A DNA stretch of 64,000 nt. Origin: Cliona cf. orientalis (taxonomy: Eukaryota > Porifera > Demospongiae > Clionaida > Clionaidae). This document shows positions 33,089 through 45,557 of the stretch, piece after piece. Position 1 is the first letter of the stretch, and each line of letters starts with the position of its first letter. The DNA lies in NCBI GenBank assembly GCA_963930775.1, contig OZ005691.1:6073000-6136999 (forward strand), written 5' to 3'. Both the position numbers and the translations under genes were made by a program. The notes under the pieces are model-generated. The model saw only the letters and a list, made by a program, of their open reading frames with translations, was not told the origin of the DNA and did no database searches.

Positions 33089-33561
33089 CAGGGTTTCATT
33101 TAGGATTTTCGTCAAGGGGGGACAAACGCGACAATTCCAGAGTTAAGGGGGGCAAAGACTATAGTATGTTTTTCCATCCGTGAAGAATGACATGCTCATT
33201 AACTTAATTATGTTAGGGGGCCTGGGGGTACGTTCCCCCAGGAAAATTTTTCAACGTTTCAACCTCTGAGACTCTTTCTGGTGGCTTCTGAGCACTCGGA
33301 TGGGGAAAGTCTGTCAGTAATATCCACTGGTTCCCCTCTATTTCAAGTCAAATGTTGCAAGGATGTACTATATGTCTCCTACCACGCATAGCGCGAAGCT
33401 TTAGCTAATTTATGGCTTAAAAATGAGCAAAACTGCTGCTTTGGATACTTTCACCATCTAAATCTTTTACTTGTGCATGTATTGCATGTATGGATGGTGG
33501 CTACTCTCAAGGGGGGGGGGTGAATGACCCCTTCCGCCCCCCCCCCCTAAATGAAACCCTG
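33089..33561. mobile_element. MITE with CAGGGTTTCATTTA ends
   Basis: Inverted ends CAGGGTTTCATTTAGG / CCTAAATGAAACCCTG, with CTATA on both sides (33084-33088, 33562-33566). CAGGG ends are common in hAT-type elements, but the duplication found is 5 bp rather than 8. The interior has polyG/polyC runs and no transposase. Confidence 0.75.
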
Positions 33562-33589
33562 CTATATACCTCAAGGACACCTTTGTTTA

Positions 33590-33775
33590 CGGGTACTAAA
33601 TTTAGCAAAGTTAGCGATTTGCCTAAGTTTTGCTAAAAATTGTACCTGCGAATATTAAATTTTTCAACATTTTCGAATAAATAGAATGTAAAAATTGCTA
33701 AAATGATTACCCGCTAAATGTACTATTTGCGAAATCCGCTAAAATTTGTACCTGCAAATAATCATAGCCCTAAGG
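33590..33775. mobile_element. Degenerate MITE-like stretch
   Basis: GTTTACGGGTACTAAATTTAGC at the left and repeated GCTAAAATTTGTACCTGC-A blocks at the right; it has the low-complexity, both-strand-repeated look of the TACCGTA families but without clean ends. Confidence 0.35.
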
Positions 33776-33952
33776 TAAATGCCATTGCTTTCTGCTTGTG
33801 TACAACCTAGCACTATATGTACCATGTTTATTCTAATAGAACACAAGCTAAAAAATAATTACAATTTTAACCATCAGTCATTTTTCTGGTAAAGATCATC
33901 ACACTCCTAGAACTGGAATCTTCTTGTGCTTATTAGGCCTGTTTTATTATAG

Positions 33953-34033
33953 GTAAAAATCATCAACGGGCTCATGAGTGCTGCTACAGCTCTCCAACAT
34001 CTCCGTGCAGATGGATGCGGATACAGCACACAG
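33953..34033 (+). CDS. Isolated candidate exon (27 codons)
   Basis: TTTTATTATAG precedes and GTATGTAA follows an 81-bp phase-0 open stretch encoding VKIINGLMSAATALQHLRAD then GCGYSTQ. Composition and splice sites look like a genuine exon. No neighbouring exon was found, so the gene is unknown; it may be a relic or part of a gene with long introns. Confidence 0.35.
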
Positions 34034-34194
34034 GTATGTAAAGCTCTAGTCTTAACTTGCAATGCTTGGACTTAAATTATTCTTATGTTTGGCTATGTCC
34101 CATGCCATAGGCACAAGTGATGGAAGATGTTGGGAGTAGGGAGGGAGGAGGGGGGCACTAGTTTGCTGTATTATAGTACACATAAAGCTATCCT

Positions 34195-34625
34195 TAAGTA
34201 CTCCATGAGCATGCGCAAGGGACAAAGCAGTCAGTTTGTCTGTCTGTCATCGTCGTTGTCATTATTGTCGGAACAAAAATCGCCAGATCTTGCGTTCTAG
34301 GCATCTGTTGGTGCTATAACCAAAACTAATCAGTAGATATTGATAGAAAACCTGGTTTATACATGCTTCAAATTGCTCAAAAAGGCTTACTAGCACTATA
34401 AATCGTGCATTTTCTGTTCAGTATGCTTGTGATTTATCAATTGCACCCACTCTACTAGCATGTGCTGATATGACTATGCATATTCAAGCTCATGATCAGT
34501 GTAGGAAAGGGTCATGAAATCATAAAACAGCACTGCAGTCGGGTGTTGCAATTGCTACACTACAGTGGCCATAGACTGAGTGCGCAGAGTATGGGGTATG
34601 TGCTGTACAGAGCTCTAGATGATCA
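34195..34625 (+). repeat. Repeat B, copy 1
   Basis: From GAGCATGCGCAAGGG to TACAGAGCTCTAGAT. The same order of blocks (CATCTGTTGGTGCTATAA, AAAAAGGCTTACTAGC, TGCATTTTCTGTTCAGTATGC, GGAAAGGGTC) occurs at 45558-45945 and inverted at 50425-50815. Confidence 0.88.
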
Positions 34626-35274
34626 TTCATTGTTCCACGTTTTGATAATAATGTGACCAGGTTTTTTACTTACACAAAATCAAACAACAATTACATAATA
34701 TAATTTTATGTAATATAGTATCGATAACATAATATATTTGCATGGGGGGGAGCCTATTGGCTGCTATTCATAACAAGGATCACATGCACTAGAAATAGTG
34801 ACAAGTGCCTAGAAGTAAATTTATACTACTGTGACACTTGTCACATTGAATTTTCCTCTAGAGATCTCCCTATCTGGTAATTATTGTATGGATAAAACAC
34901 AACCAATTACCCCTTGCACATGGATACGGGGTAAAACTTAATTATAGACCTATCATAGGTGGCAGAAGCAGAGGGCACATGCTCCCCAACCAGCCTGAAG
35001 TAGGGATAGTGCCCCTCCATGCATGCATGCATGCAAAACTGTACAATCATGTTGTTGTAATAGTATATTGTACAAGGAGCTCGCTCGCTTTGCTCTCTCA
35101 TCCTGCATTTACTCTATCAGCACAGATGAGAGCTGCAGCAATATTATGCATGTGACCGTTGATGAACTTTACCCCTTGCGCATGCATGCATAGAGCACAT
35201 GCGCATCCTGGCTGATCATATGACGAGGGCTCCCAAGACAATGATGGCTTGCGAAGGCTCCCACGAAAATACAC

Positions 35275-35445
35275 TTAGAATAGAATCACTCCCCCCCCCC
35301 CCCCCACCCCCCATGGAAAGTACTTGTGGACAATATCGACTCCAGAACGTTGCTCTTTTATGTTCACCAGTACACTGCGATCTAATTCTGGCCCTGCTGT
35401 CCCTGCTGTCCCTTTGAAAACGCTCACTATGTCCATGCTCCCAGG
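35275..35445. other. Unclassified spacer with poly(C)
   Basis: Contains a run of about 16 C at 35291 and no convincing coding frame. Confidence 0.4.
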
Positions 35446-35447
35446 GG

Positions 35448-35600
35448 CTTGGTAGCTTAACTGGTAGTGAATCACACCAGAGATGTGCGTGAGTGTGTGG
35501 GTTCGATCCCCACTCAAGTACTAGGATTCATGAAAAAGTATTTTGGGACTTGTAAACAAGTTCTATTGCTAATCTTTCGTGTCTACCTGCGACAGTGATG
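35448..35600 (+). repeat. tRNA-derived SINE-like element
   Basis: A 77-nt tRNA-like head (about 35451-35527) has an A box TAGCTTAACTGGTAG and a B box GGTTCGATCCC with a perfect T-arm (GTGGG/CCCAC). The acceptor stem pairs at only about four of seven positions, so it is not a functional tRNA. It is followed by an unrelated AT-richer tail. Confidence 0.55.
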
Positions 35601-35918
35601 CTTCGATTTATTTATTGACCCTTCCCCAAGTATGGGTTCAATGTAAGGTGCACTGCCCATGGGCCCTTTTTCACAAAGGTACTATAATATTTTACCATAA
35701 TATTATTTTTTAACAGCTGAGTAATGTCTTTGAGTGATTATGTTACACACCTAGTGTGTATGTTGCACTTGGCTGTCCAATGATAATACCTTCTCCAGTG
35801 TTTGAATCATCCTTTAACCATAGATTGCCCTTTATTGCAGTTTTGTATTTGATACATATTGCAACTTTTTGATTTTAACATCCCTTTTCCCTATTATGGT
35901 GCACAGTATTTCTTCAAT

Positions 35919-36265
35919 AGTAGTCTCGTCCCCAGATCCCACTCTCAAGAGGAGGGAAAAGGATCTGGTGACTTTGGGCCATTTTCTCTGTTTGGCCAGC
36001 TCTGGGGGCGTACGCCAACATAGGTGCACGTGAACAAAGCTTGGATCTGATTGGCCAGCAAGGCTGCGTAGGCGATTCAAATTTGTATAGCAGGCAATGG
36101 CCCTGCTACATTCCTGTGGCTAGCGAGTCATCTGACTGAGCTAAAGCTGCGATCTGATTAGGACGAGCAAATTCCTCCACGGGTCATCAACTGGACCAAG
36201 CTTTTTGCTCAAAGTCACCAGACCCTTTTCCCTCCTCGAGGGTGGGGTCTGTGGACGAGACTACT
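35919..36265. mobile_element. MITE with about 60-bp inverted ends
   Basis: AGTAGTCTCGTCCCCAGATC and the inverted AGTAGTCTCGTCCACAGACC start arms that continue through GAGGAGGGAAAAGG and TCTGGTGACTTTG. Flanked by TCAAT on both sides (35914-35918, 36266-36270). Lies about 250 bp upstream of the broken beta-helix gene. Confidence 0.85.
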
Positions 36266-39084
36266 TCAATAGTGACTAAATTAAGCACTAAGTGTATATT
36301 ACGTAATTCAATCAACACACAGGACTTATAATTTTCCCAAAGTATGGAGTTTGATGCTATGGGACTAAATATTGTTTTGATGTTTAAAGCTACAGTTAGT
36401 TTCAACTTCTTTTTCCCCAAAATTAATCATTATTCAATCGAAATATTATCAGAAATAAAAGTGAGAAGCTAATCGAAAGATAGTTGTAGAAAAACTGATC
36501 AATGCATAGCCATGTATACTAGTCTATGTATTGAGATACTCTTAATAGCCTTTTTGCTCATCGGTGATTTCAGCGATAGCACCAAACAGAGAACCATCTA
36601 TGTCACACCTGATGATATCAACTCCCAAGTCGATTGCCCTATGGATCACTGCTACCATCTTCAAGATGTTATACTGGGCTATCCGTCCCACTTTTATTAC
36701 TCGTATAAAACATTGGAGCTACTACCTGGTACATACAACATTCCTGAAATGTCAGTCAGTTGATTCTTGTTGATGTAGAAAATTTTGTACTCAGGGGTTC
36801 ATCATCAAATGTGAGTATTATTTGTCAACCAGGTGCTACGTTTGGATTGGTTATTATCAAAAGCAAAAACGTTGAAATATCTAATCTTGAAATCAGTCAC
36901 TGCTCTGCAAAACTGCTACTGAAAGAAAGCAATAGTGCAATTCTGAAACGGTACAATAGACAAATTGCACAATCGTTGGGATATAATTTAAGCCTTTGTG
37001 ATGCAAACCCTAACAGCCATCCAGCCTGCTATACTTTTCTTACTAGCTTTGAAAACAAAAATATCACCGTACATGAAACTTCTATACTTTATTCCAGGGG
37101 AGTTGGTATTTTTAGTCTTCACAGCACAGATTTCAATATATCGAAGACTGTTTTGGCGTATAATCAGATTAACTGCATACATTTCATGCGATCTCATACA
37201 AGCACTAATTTTAATGTCGCAGTCTCAGATAAAATTTGGACTAACAAGTTCCTATAGCTATGAATTTGCATCGGGACTGAATTTGTTGGTGTATTTGACA
37301 CAAGAAACACATAACATAAGCTTAACAAACACTACATTCGAAAATAACGGAGGTATACAGCATGGAAACTTCTATATGGCGATAACTGCTCTATCTACAT
37401 CCCTCAGTCAAGAGGATATTGATGTGAATATACTTATCACCAATATATTATCAATCCAGACAATGACGGGCTCACCTGGCATAGTTATAAAATATACAGT
37501 CAACCTCATGAATACCACTAAACAGGTTAGGAGCAATTTACTATATCCTCCAACTTGGTTTCAGGATTTTCCTGCCGGTGTAAGCTATAGATGTAACAGG
37601 TTCGATTCGCTTTATGACCCTAATTGCTACTCAAGGTTACCTGGTCAGGTTAGGGAATATACAATAACACAGTTGAAACGTGTAAGCATAATATTGCAGA
37701 ATAGTTACTTCATAGGAAGTTGTGTGACCATCAGAAATTCAGAATTGTCGATTGAACATTCATGGTTTAGGTTTGAGTTAAACAATATCACAATAAGTGG
37801 AAGTATGTGTCGGGCAGCTCTTTCTGTAGTTAATAGTGACACCTACAACTATGTACGACTATCAAACCTGACCATTATCAGTAGTCACAACAATATACTT
37901 TCAGTAAATATTGATAGTTCAAAACTGATACTATCTGGCCATACATCTTTCTTATCAAACCAAGGATCTGTTTCACTATCGAACGGAGCAATTGAATTTA
38001 GAGACTTCGTCTTGATTTCTGATAACACTGCACATAAGTATGAAAGTGTATTTCAAGTTAGTGATTTAAGCCGTGTATATTTCATTGGTGAAATTATGTT
38101 TGCCTATAATACCGGAAGGCAGGGCGGTGCTATATCTGCATATAGCTCAGATTTGTATTTTGGAGGCAACATCAGTTTCATTGGCAACTCAGCTGATAAT
38201 GGCGGAGCAATCAGTTTGAAGGAAGGTGCAGTAATCAACTTGAAAGAGGACTCAGAAATTGTTTTTACTGCAAATGTTGCAGAATCATATGGAGGTGCAA
38301 TATATATAGAGGATGCAGATTTATGGTTACGGAGAATGGTAAATTGTTTCCTCTGCGTTATAAATGAAAGTGGAAACTATGCTGTGCAGTTTGAAAACAA
38401 CACTGCAGGAGTAGCTGGAGCAGCACTCTTTGGAGGATGGATAGACTTATGTAGGACAAAAAAATGACATAAAGCCCAGCAGTATCTTAGATTTCAAAGC
38501 AGAAAGTAGTGTAGCATCAAATCCATTCAGAGTGTGTATGTGTGAGAATTCCACTGTAAACAAGCAAGAGAGTGAGACTCAAATAGAAATATTTCCGGGA
38601 CAAACCTTTCAAGTAGAGATAGTAGCAGTTGGTCAAAGGTTTGGAGTGGTACCAGCATCTATCAGAGCAGAAACAGGGATCAATGTTATTGATCACTTGC
38701 AAAAGTTACAGGATGTTGAAGATCATTGTACTAAGATAGAATTTACAGTTCGATCGTCTAGCAGAAACGAAACCATTCTGTTAGGTATTGATGGACAAGC
38801 CTTACCTGCATGGATCAATGAAAGCATCAATATACCAGATGAGCTGCTCCAATTCAAGGTATTCATTCAATTGAAAGATTGCCCACTAGGCTTTCAATTT
38901 GATGACAGGCAAAACATTTGCTCATGTCACCATTACCTTGATGCTTTTGGAGTGCAGTGCAATTTTACCACCTATAAGTTGAATAGACATGCACAACAGT
39001 GGATTGGGTTAGTAAGTCCTACTAAAACCATAGCCATTTGTGAGCATTGCCCCTATGATTATTGCAAATCTTATTCCCTTTCAC

Positions 39085-40090
39085 TTTTTTTTTTTTTTTT
39101 TTTTTTTTTTTTCTACTTGTTGTGTAACTATAACAATTTGTAGCATCGCTACAGGAGAACCCAATAGCCAAAGGCTAATGCGAGGGGTGCCCCTTGTACA
39201 ATAAACAACATAATGTCACACATGAGATCAACAAAACAAATCTTGCTACGTAATGTCTCTGCTAGTTCTTGAGCGAGTACGAGCTGCAATTGGTGTTGAA
39301 AACCAGGCAGACCCACAGCGAATGCTAGCTTGCCAGCCAGAGTCTTCATTACAAAGAATGCTGATCTTCTTGCACTTCTTTAAGTAGTCTACACCATACT
39401 CCTCTCCCTCAGTTGAATAGCGGTTGGTAACTCTGATGGGTGTCCAGCCAACTTTTCCCTTAATTGTGTGCTTCACTACTGGTTCTTCATCCTTAACCTC
39501 AAATTCAATAGAGTCTGCATCGTCAAGATGCTGCAAGGAGTCCGCTGTTTCAAGACTCACATCACAGTTGGGGCTCCTGGTGGCAGTACTTTCAACAGAT
39601 ACATTATCAGTGGTACTGCTATCAGCTAGCTCAGGAGAGACTTCAAGCTTAGACGTGGAAGGGGACACAGCAACTGGAAAGCTAGTGACAGCTGATGGTA
39701 GAGGATGGTGGGCATTAGCTGGAACAATCTGAGACAGGGAGGGTGAAGCTGATGCTGGTAACGTAGCAGCAGATGGAATATCAGATAGCTGTTGATCACA
39801 ATCACTATTAACATATTTAGGAACTTGCTGGGGTTTTGGCTTCCTTCTCCTGCGCCTGTACCTACGACGTTGAGATGTAAGGACTACTGGCCAGAAGAAT
39901 GAAACTGAAAACCCGGCATCTGAGCGGCGAGACGACCACTTTGCGTTATCTAAGCGAAGACCACGCTCCTGCAACTCTAGCACAAGCGAGGCAGGGAAGC
40001 CCAGAGTAGATAGCTGAGCATATTGGCCCTCTAGCACATAGACACGGATCGCTGCACTCGACGCCATTTGGTAAAGGTCTTAATTGAAGT
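39085..40090 (-). mobile_element. Poly(A)-tailed retroposed insertion
   Basis: A run of 28 T at 39085-39112 is the poly(A) tail of a minus-strand insertion. Upstream of the tail lie a short 3' UTR (TTTGGCTATTGGGTTCTCC, resembling non-LTR 3' ends) and an intact open frame starting at 40067. The right boundary is approximate. No clear target duplication was found. Confidence 0.75.
39246..40067 (-). CDS. Open frame of retroposed insertion, unknown function
   Basis: 273 residues with an ATG (MASSAAIRVYVLEGQYAQL) and no defects. Features are a basic patch RRRYRRRRRKPKPQQ at about residue 68-82, a Ser/Pro/Thr-rich middle, and a C-terminal Cys-containing segment (KKCKKISILCNEDSGWQASI). No domain recognised. 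It could be a retrocopied host gene or an ORF1-like protein of a non-LTR element. The surrounding host gene is dead, so expression is doubtful. Confidence 0.6.
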   Translation of the reverse strand: MASSAAIRVYVLEGQYAQLSTLGFPASLVLELQERGLRLDNAKWSSRRSDAGFSVSFFWPVVLTSQRRRYRRRRRKPKPQQVPKYVNSDCDQQLSDIPSAATLPASASPSLSQIVPANAHHPLPSAVTSFPVAVSPSTSKLEVSPELADSSTTDNVSVESTATRSPNCDVSLETADSLQHLDDADSIEFEVKDEEPVVKHTIKGKVGWTPIRVTNRYSTEGEEYGVDYLKKCKKISILCNEDSGWQASIRCGSAWFSTPIAARTRSRTSRDIT

Positions 40091-41655
40091 TGTATATGTT
40101 GCACTTAATTTATCTGCTCCTGATGAACAGTGTTCCTTCAATCGATCTGGCATTCTCTGTGGTTCTTGTAAATCGGGTCTTAGCCAAGTATTAGGTACTT
40201 CAAACTGCAAACAATGCTCTAATCTATGGCTGCTACTCATAATTATCTTTGTTTTGGCAGGAATGTGCTTAGTTGCAGGGTTAGTATTACTTAATCTCAC
40301 TGTTTCCATTGGAACAATCAATGGAATAATCTTCTATGCCAACATAGTCAGAGCCAACACTGCAACCTTCTTTCCTGACAAGACAGCTAATACCTTCCTT
40401 AGTTGGTTCATAGCATGGCTCAACCTTGATATTGGAATTGAAACATGCTTCTACAATGGTCTTGATGGTTACATGAAGACCTGGCTCCAATTTACATTTC
40501 CTTCATATATCTGGTTTTTAACAATTTTTATCATCATTTCAAGCAAGTACTCAAGGAAAGCAGCTAGTTTATTCGGGATGAATACTGTCCAGGTACTGGC
40601 CACCCTGTTTCTTTTTTCCTATGCGAAACTACTTCGACTTACAATCACTGTATTTCAGCCAACTCAACTAACTGATGGTCTCAAGGTGTGGCACTATGAT
40701 GGAAACATACCCTATCTTGGCAGTAAACATATCCCGCTTATGCTAGTTTCCTTGTTCTTTTTTGTACTGTTCTTTATTCCATACACCCTAATCATATTTG
40801 GTATTCAATGGCTTCAGATATTCTCCCACTGGAAGCCATTTCGTTGGGTCAATAAGCTCAAGCCTCTCTTTGATGCTTACACTGGCCCTTACGAGGACAA
40901 GCATCGCTACTGGACAGGTCTCCTTCTACTGGTACGTATTATTCTTTTTTTCTTTTTTTTTTGTATATAATATTTCATGTCCAAGGTTACGACAAAGGAT
41001 GCACAAATAGCAGATATTATGCTAACACAAATGAGCACCCTTGCTATACAAAGAACTAATAAAATAATACAGTACAAGAGAAATGACATAACCCGTAGAG
41101 GTAATACATAGATGTAATAGTATGATATTACAGTTTAGTACACGGACTATATCTTACGTACAAAACTTATATACAGTAACATGTATTCTTTTCACTGTAT
41201 TCTCAACAAACACTTCCGGAGATCCAGCCATCAACTTGGTAGCCATTACCATAGTTGTTCTGTGCTTGTTTGTATATCTTGCCATGCTTGGTGGGGTTTA
41301 TAAGAACTGGTTACTCAACATGTTAGAATATTCTTCATTACTAAATCTGGCAATTTTATCTGTTATCATGCTTTATACAACATTGACCAATAAGACGAAT
41401 TTTGCAATTGCTTTCTCACAAATATCGGTCAGCATCACACTGTGCACTACTGTGCTCGTTATTGCTTATCATAGCTTGGTCATAATTTTGAAGGCATTAA
41501 AGATAGATCCAAAGGTCATAGCGATTTGGAGCTATTGCAAAAATAAGGATAGAGATCTCGATCTGACTGAGACCACGACTGTGTCGCAATACAATTTGAA
41601 TTCTTCTGTCACACACTCTGTCATTGAACTGAAAGAACCACTTCTTGAGTGCTGA

Positions 41656-43530
41656 TTCAGTATAATTATGTAACATTGTGAGTACTGTAGCTATTTCATC
41701 TTGAAACAACTCACAGGCTTCAATATTTTGTTTATTGTATTAATAATACGTTTAATAAGTTATAAAACAGAATTGATGGATGAAGTAGGGATGATAGTGC
41801 CAAAAAGTACACTAATAAGATTGTAGGGATAATCAAATCCACTATACAATCCTAGGATTGCTTTTCTCGATCAATATGCACCTGGTGATGTTTACCCATT
41901 GGTACTATTCTTAACTTGAGTCTTCTATGCATGTGGGAGTTATCCACTATAATATGGCTCATGAGGGGGATAATCAGCTTTGATTGCGTAGATTGTTGCA
42001 TTACTGTCCAATTAATTATAGCAAGCATAGAGATGTATGCAGTGGAACCCCGCTTAACGAACACCCCTCGACTGTATAGACACCTACGATAGAACAGACA
42101 ATTCTGAATGCTAAGGCAGCCTCTACTTGAATTGTAAGCAAATACTGCTAACATGGCAACACAAAACCTGTTAGCATAAGTCATGGGTGAACTTTGCTCA
42201 CTGACTAGGGTATTCATATTGAAGAGGAAAGGAAGTAGTTTAATAAAATCATGAGTTACCATGGTAACATTGTTAATTAACTTAGATTAGTGGGGATCAT
42301 AATTTTCTGACTATGCTTGACTAGGCGGGTACCAAAACGGCCACAGATACAGAAGATTCAGGATTTGAACAAAAGCATGCGCAGACATTAACAATTTCTA
42401 AAAATTAGGTGGAACGGTTGCAAAAGCTAAACATTCGAAAGCTTATGTAATGCTATGTATTTAGTGCTAAAATCGATCTCATTAAATATCCATGAGAAAT
42501 AATTTGGGAGCCGTTTTGCTAGGATGTTGGTCAATGGCCGACCATTATTTCACATTATGATATAATCAGCAATTAGAAATATGTACAAGGAAGAGTTGCA
42601 CTTCCAGAGTCTGAGTGTTTGGCTACTTTATGATAAAGATGTGGAATAGCTACCACAGGATAAGCCCCAGAAATTCTCACTTGACTAAGTGCCTATGCAT
42701 GGGTTATATTATGCTGACACAAGACATACTTTAGCGTATCTGAGATTGTGTAATGTGCACAAAACTCTTTCCTATCGATGGTTTCTGTGGGTGCTTATTT
42801 GTCAGAGATAAACAGTTTGGTGTGAGTTTGACATTAAGATAGATTTATAATGCAGTGCTATTCTGTATGCTGCGCATTCTTTTGATATGTCTAACAGCAA
42901 TTAACCACTGTAGCAGTTCTCTCATTCGGTTGCAATTTCACTGCACTGGATAACGGTGTACATATGCTGAGGGTTTTGCGGTATAGTATATCTGACTGGA
43001 TTAAGATGCTTCACTGTGGCTTCATGAAAACATCATCAATCTGATTCTGTGCCGCTAACATGACAATAGTTAAGGAACTTCTTTGAGTTAGCAGTGTGTG
43101 TACTAGTGTATACTTGTGATGCATGATTAAAGTTATCATCAAAATATTTTGATCTGTTTATCAAACTTGCAGTGAATATTCAAAATGACAAAAACTAATG
43201 GAATCTGAGCAGTAGTATACTAAAATTTATGCGTAATTAATATAAGTGTTGATTAAGACTAATAGACTTTAGCGTGCCTTTGTGCAGTACCAAGTCAAAA
43301 GCATGCCTATAATATATTGAAAAGGCAATGCAGATCTCTTTGCCTTGATCAAAAGACTGAGGCACAAACAATCCTGTGCACATTACTGTAGCTATCTTAA
43401 TCCAAACACTGTTAATTTGGCCACCACTACATTGAATACAGACATAGCATTAATTGTCTCAATATGTATCAACACCTTGGAGAGTTTCTCTGCATCTTAA
43501 GAGTTACAATGCCAATGTAATTACACGCAT
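41656..43530. other. Intergenic, mostly unrecognised
   Basis: At 42041-42085 GTGGAACCCCGCTTAACGAA with CACCCCTCGACTG resembles a terminal sequence shared by many DNA transposons. The rest gives no supported gene. Confidence 0.4.
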
Positions 43531-43690
43531 ACGCAGCAAGGGATAATAAAAAAGCAATCGGTTCTGTCCGTCCATCTGTCTGTCTGTCTGTCTGTCTGTC
43601 TAATAGTATCAGCACAATAATCGCCAGTTCTCAAGATCTAGGCATCTGAGCGATTCACAAGCATAATGAATCTGTCGAATAGGATTTAAT
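43530..43690 (+). repeat. Repeat B-like fragment with (TCTG)n
   Basis: CATACGCAGCAAGGGATAA, a run of TCTG units at about 43572-43600, then AATCGCCAGTTCTCAAGATC and GGCATCTGAGCGATTCAC. Confidence 0.6.
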
Positions 43691-45180
43691 TTACTGGGAA
43701 TGTGCCGTGCTGTTGCCGAAAATTATATTTGGCCGCACAAACAATAGCTGTTGGAGCAATTGCATAATCTTTGGACATTTGGATGTGCCGGTGTGGATCA
43801 TATATAGTCGCTGTCACACATGAACGTGATACACATTTTTGTCCATAGGTGGTCCCCTGTTGCAGCTGCGAGTACAATCAGAAATAGATATTTCCATTGA
43901 ATGCTGCAACTAATTTGATCTGCTGACCAGCATTTTTTTATCAAAGTAGCTAGACTCAATATGCTATTGTGCCCAAACTGTCTGTGAAATATTTGAGTGT
44001 TGTTCTTTGTATCCACTTTGGGTGCATAAAGAAACTCGTGCCATTCCAGTCGCAAAGGAAGTGGCGCCACTACTGAATATCTTTGATGAAGCAGTCGTTG
44101 AGAGTGATGTTGTCGTCTGGAGTTGGAACAGAAGTGTTGTGTCAGTCATCCTTCTAAGGAAAGTGCAGCCCAGTGGTACAAATTTTATGGCAAATGAAAT
44201 GAGACCAATCAGCAATAACAGTTCCCATTTTGTGCAAGAAGTCCTGGCTACCCATGTTGCCAATTTTTTTTTTTTTTTTTATCTGGGCTAGCATGTCAGG
44301 TGGCAGCCTTGGTTCTAGCCTCTCTATATCTAGCAGAATTCCCAAGAAAATAATCAATGTTGCTGGGCCTTCTTACTTTTCATCCGCTGTTGGGATATTA
44401 AGCTACTGCAACAGGTTTTGATGGAATGAAGGTTGCTTCGGCACTGTTGGGTACCAGGGAGCCTAAGGGTGATAAATCATCAAGATAATAATTATTGGTA
44501 GATATATTTAATATATACCATAGTTGGTTGGCAGAATCCAACAGAGGGCATCTGCAACACAATTGAATATGTATGGTGCCAATCTGAGGCCAAATGGCAA
44601 TACTTTGTCAAAGTAGTATTTACCATCCCACTGTATGCTGAGGTAAGGCCAGTCTTTGGGCCGTACAGGACAAAAATCTGAATGCTGGTTTAATGACATT
44701 GTCTATTTTCGCCAGTTAATAGGGCACCACGACCCACTGCTATGGCTGTGTCTACTGATATGTACTTGAGGTAATACTCCTCTTTTGGGATTCCATCATT
44801 CACGCTACCACCTGGAGGGTACAACAGGTGCATGATGAGTCACCATTTGCCGGGTTCTTTCTTTGGAATTACACCCAGGGGGCTTACGTGGATTGGGGAA
44901 ATGGGGGGGGGGGGGGGGGGGTGGGAGTGTCAAAAGGGCCGGCTGTGTGATCTGCCCAACATTCTGTTGCTAAGTATTTGGTGATGATGCAAGGGAATTT
45001 AGAGGCCAATTATTTGAGATTGGGAGGGGCATTTTCTAGAGGGGAGCCTTGATAGCCTATATTGAAACCATTTAAATCCATTGATGATGTATAATGCGAG
45101 TATTTTGTTCGGGTACTGCTGTAATTCTTTAGCTAATGCGTTTACTTAATAAGTGTTAGTGATATAGTGCGAGGTACAGT
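43690..45180 (-). pseudogene. DIRS-type retroelement relic (RT and RNase H)
   Basis: Minus-strand fragments in order: SPLGVIPKKEPGKW and YPPGGSVNDGIPKEEY (about 44880-44770), LSIQWDGKYYFDKVLPFGLR and APYIFNCVADALCWIL (44650-44520), FLGILLDIERLEPRLPPDML (about 44350-44295), ELLLLIGLISFAIKFVPLG (about 44225-44170), then RNase H-like pieces to 43690. These are characteristic of DIRS-like reverse transcriptase/RNase H. Many frameshifts and stops. It includes a poly(T) stretch at about 44265. Confidence 0.8.
44905..44922 (+). repeat. Poly(G) run
   Basis: About 17 G inside the retroelement relic, next to GGGATTGGGGAAATG. Confidence 0.8.
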
Positions 45181-45557
45181 TTATGCTGTGTTATTTGGCT
45201 TTTCAAGGGGACAGTTGGAGCTTAGGGCATTCAATATAGGGGTGGTCTCCTTCACATCTGACTGTAAAGCATTTGTGTCTCCTAGGACAGGGGTTACGTT
45301 TGCATATGCCTCTGCAGATTGCTTTGTGGCTGCTATTTGAGGGGCCAGTCGGGGCGGCACTATAGGTGTGGGCTGACCCTGGGGTATATAAAGGACAAGA
45401 AGTAGTTGCATGGGATGTATCTAGACATATGTTGCAACGTGTGGACTCGATATCTGCCCATTTTGTCAGATGTTTACTGATATTGGGTGTAGATCATTTA
45501 GGACTTGGTTATCAGGAAGTAAGGTGGAGAGCTCCACAAACTGAAGGGACAGAATCT
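45181..45557 (-). other. Possible 5' part of the DIRS relic
   Basis: A minus-strand open frame of 76 residues (45411-45181) abuts the retroelement. No motif identified. Confidence 0.3.

Larger units (their letters stand above)
36512..41655 (+). pseudogene. Broken beta-helix/multi-TM receptor-like gene
   Basis: Signal peptide at 36512 (MYTSLCIEILLIAFLLIGDF), then several hundred residues of beta-helix repeats with motifs such as GRQGGAISAYSSDLYFGGN, GNSADNGGAISLKEG and AESYGGAIYIED. A Cys-rich stretch follows (CPLGFQFDDRQNICSCHHYL, CEHCPYDYC, then CSFNRSGILCGSCKSGLS), and about eight membrane helices from 40200. The last intron is 40932-41133; the tail ends EPLLEC. Defects: frameshifts near 36765 and 37245, one in an A7 run at 38457, and an insertion at 39085 that separates CPYDYC from LNLSAPDEQC. 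The family looks like a large sponge-type surface receptor family of unknown ligand. Errors in homopolymers could explain some shifts, but not the insertion. Confidence 0.82.

Noticed and set aside
35451-35527. Functional tRNA gene
   Set aside because: The acceptor stem pairs at only about four of seven positions.
44258-44281. Poly(T) in the DIRS relic as a separate retroposition tail
   Set aside because: RT and RNase H fragments continue on both sides in order, so a simple homopolymer expansion is more likely.
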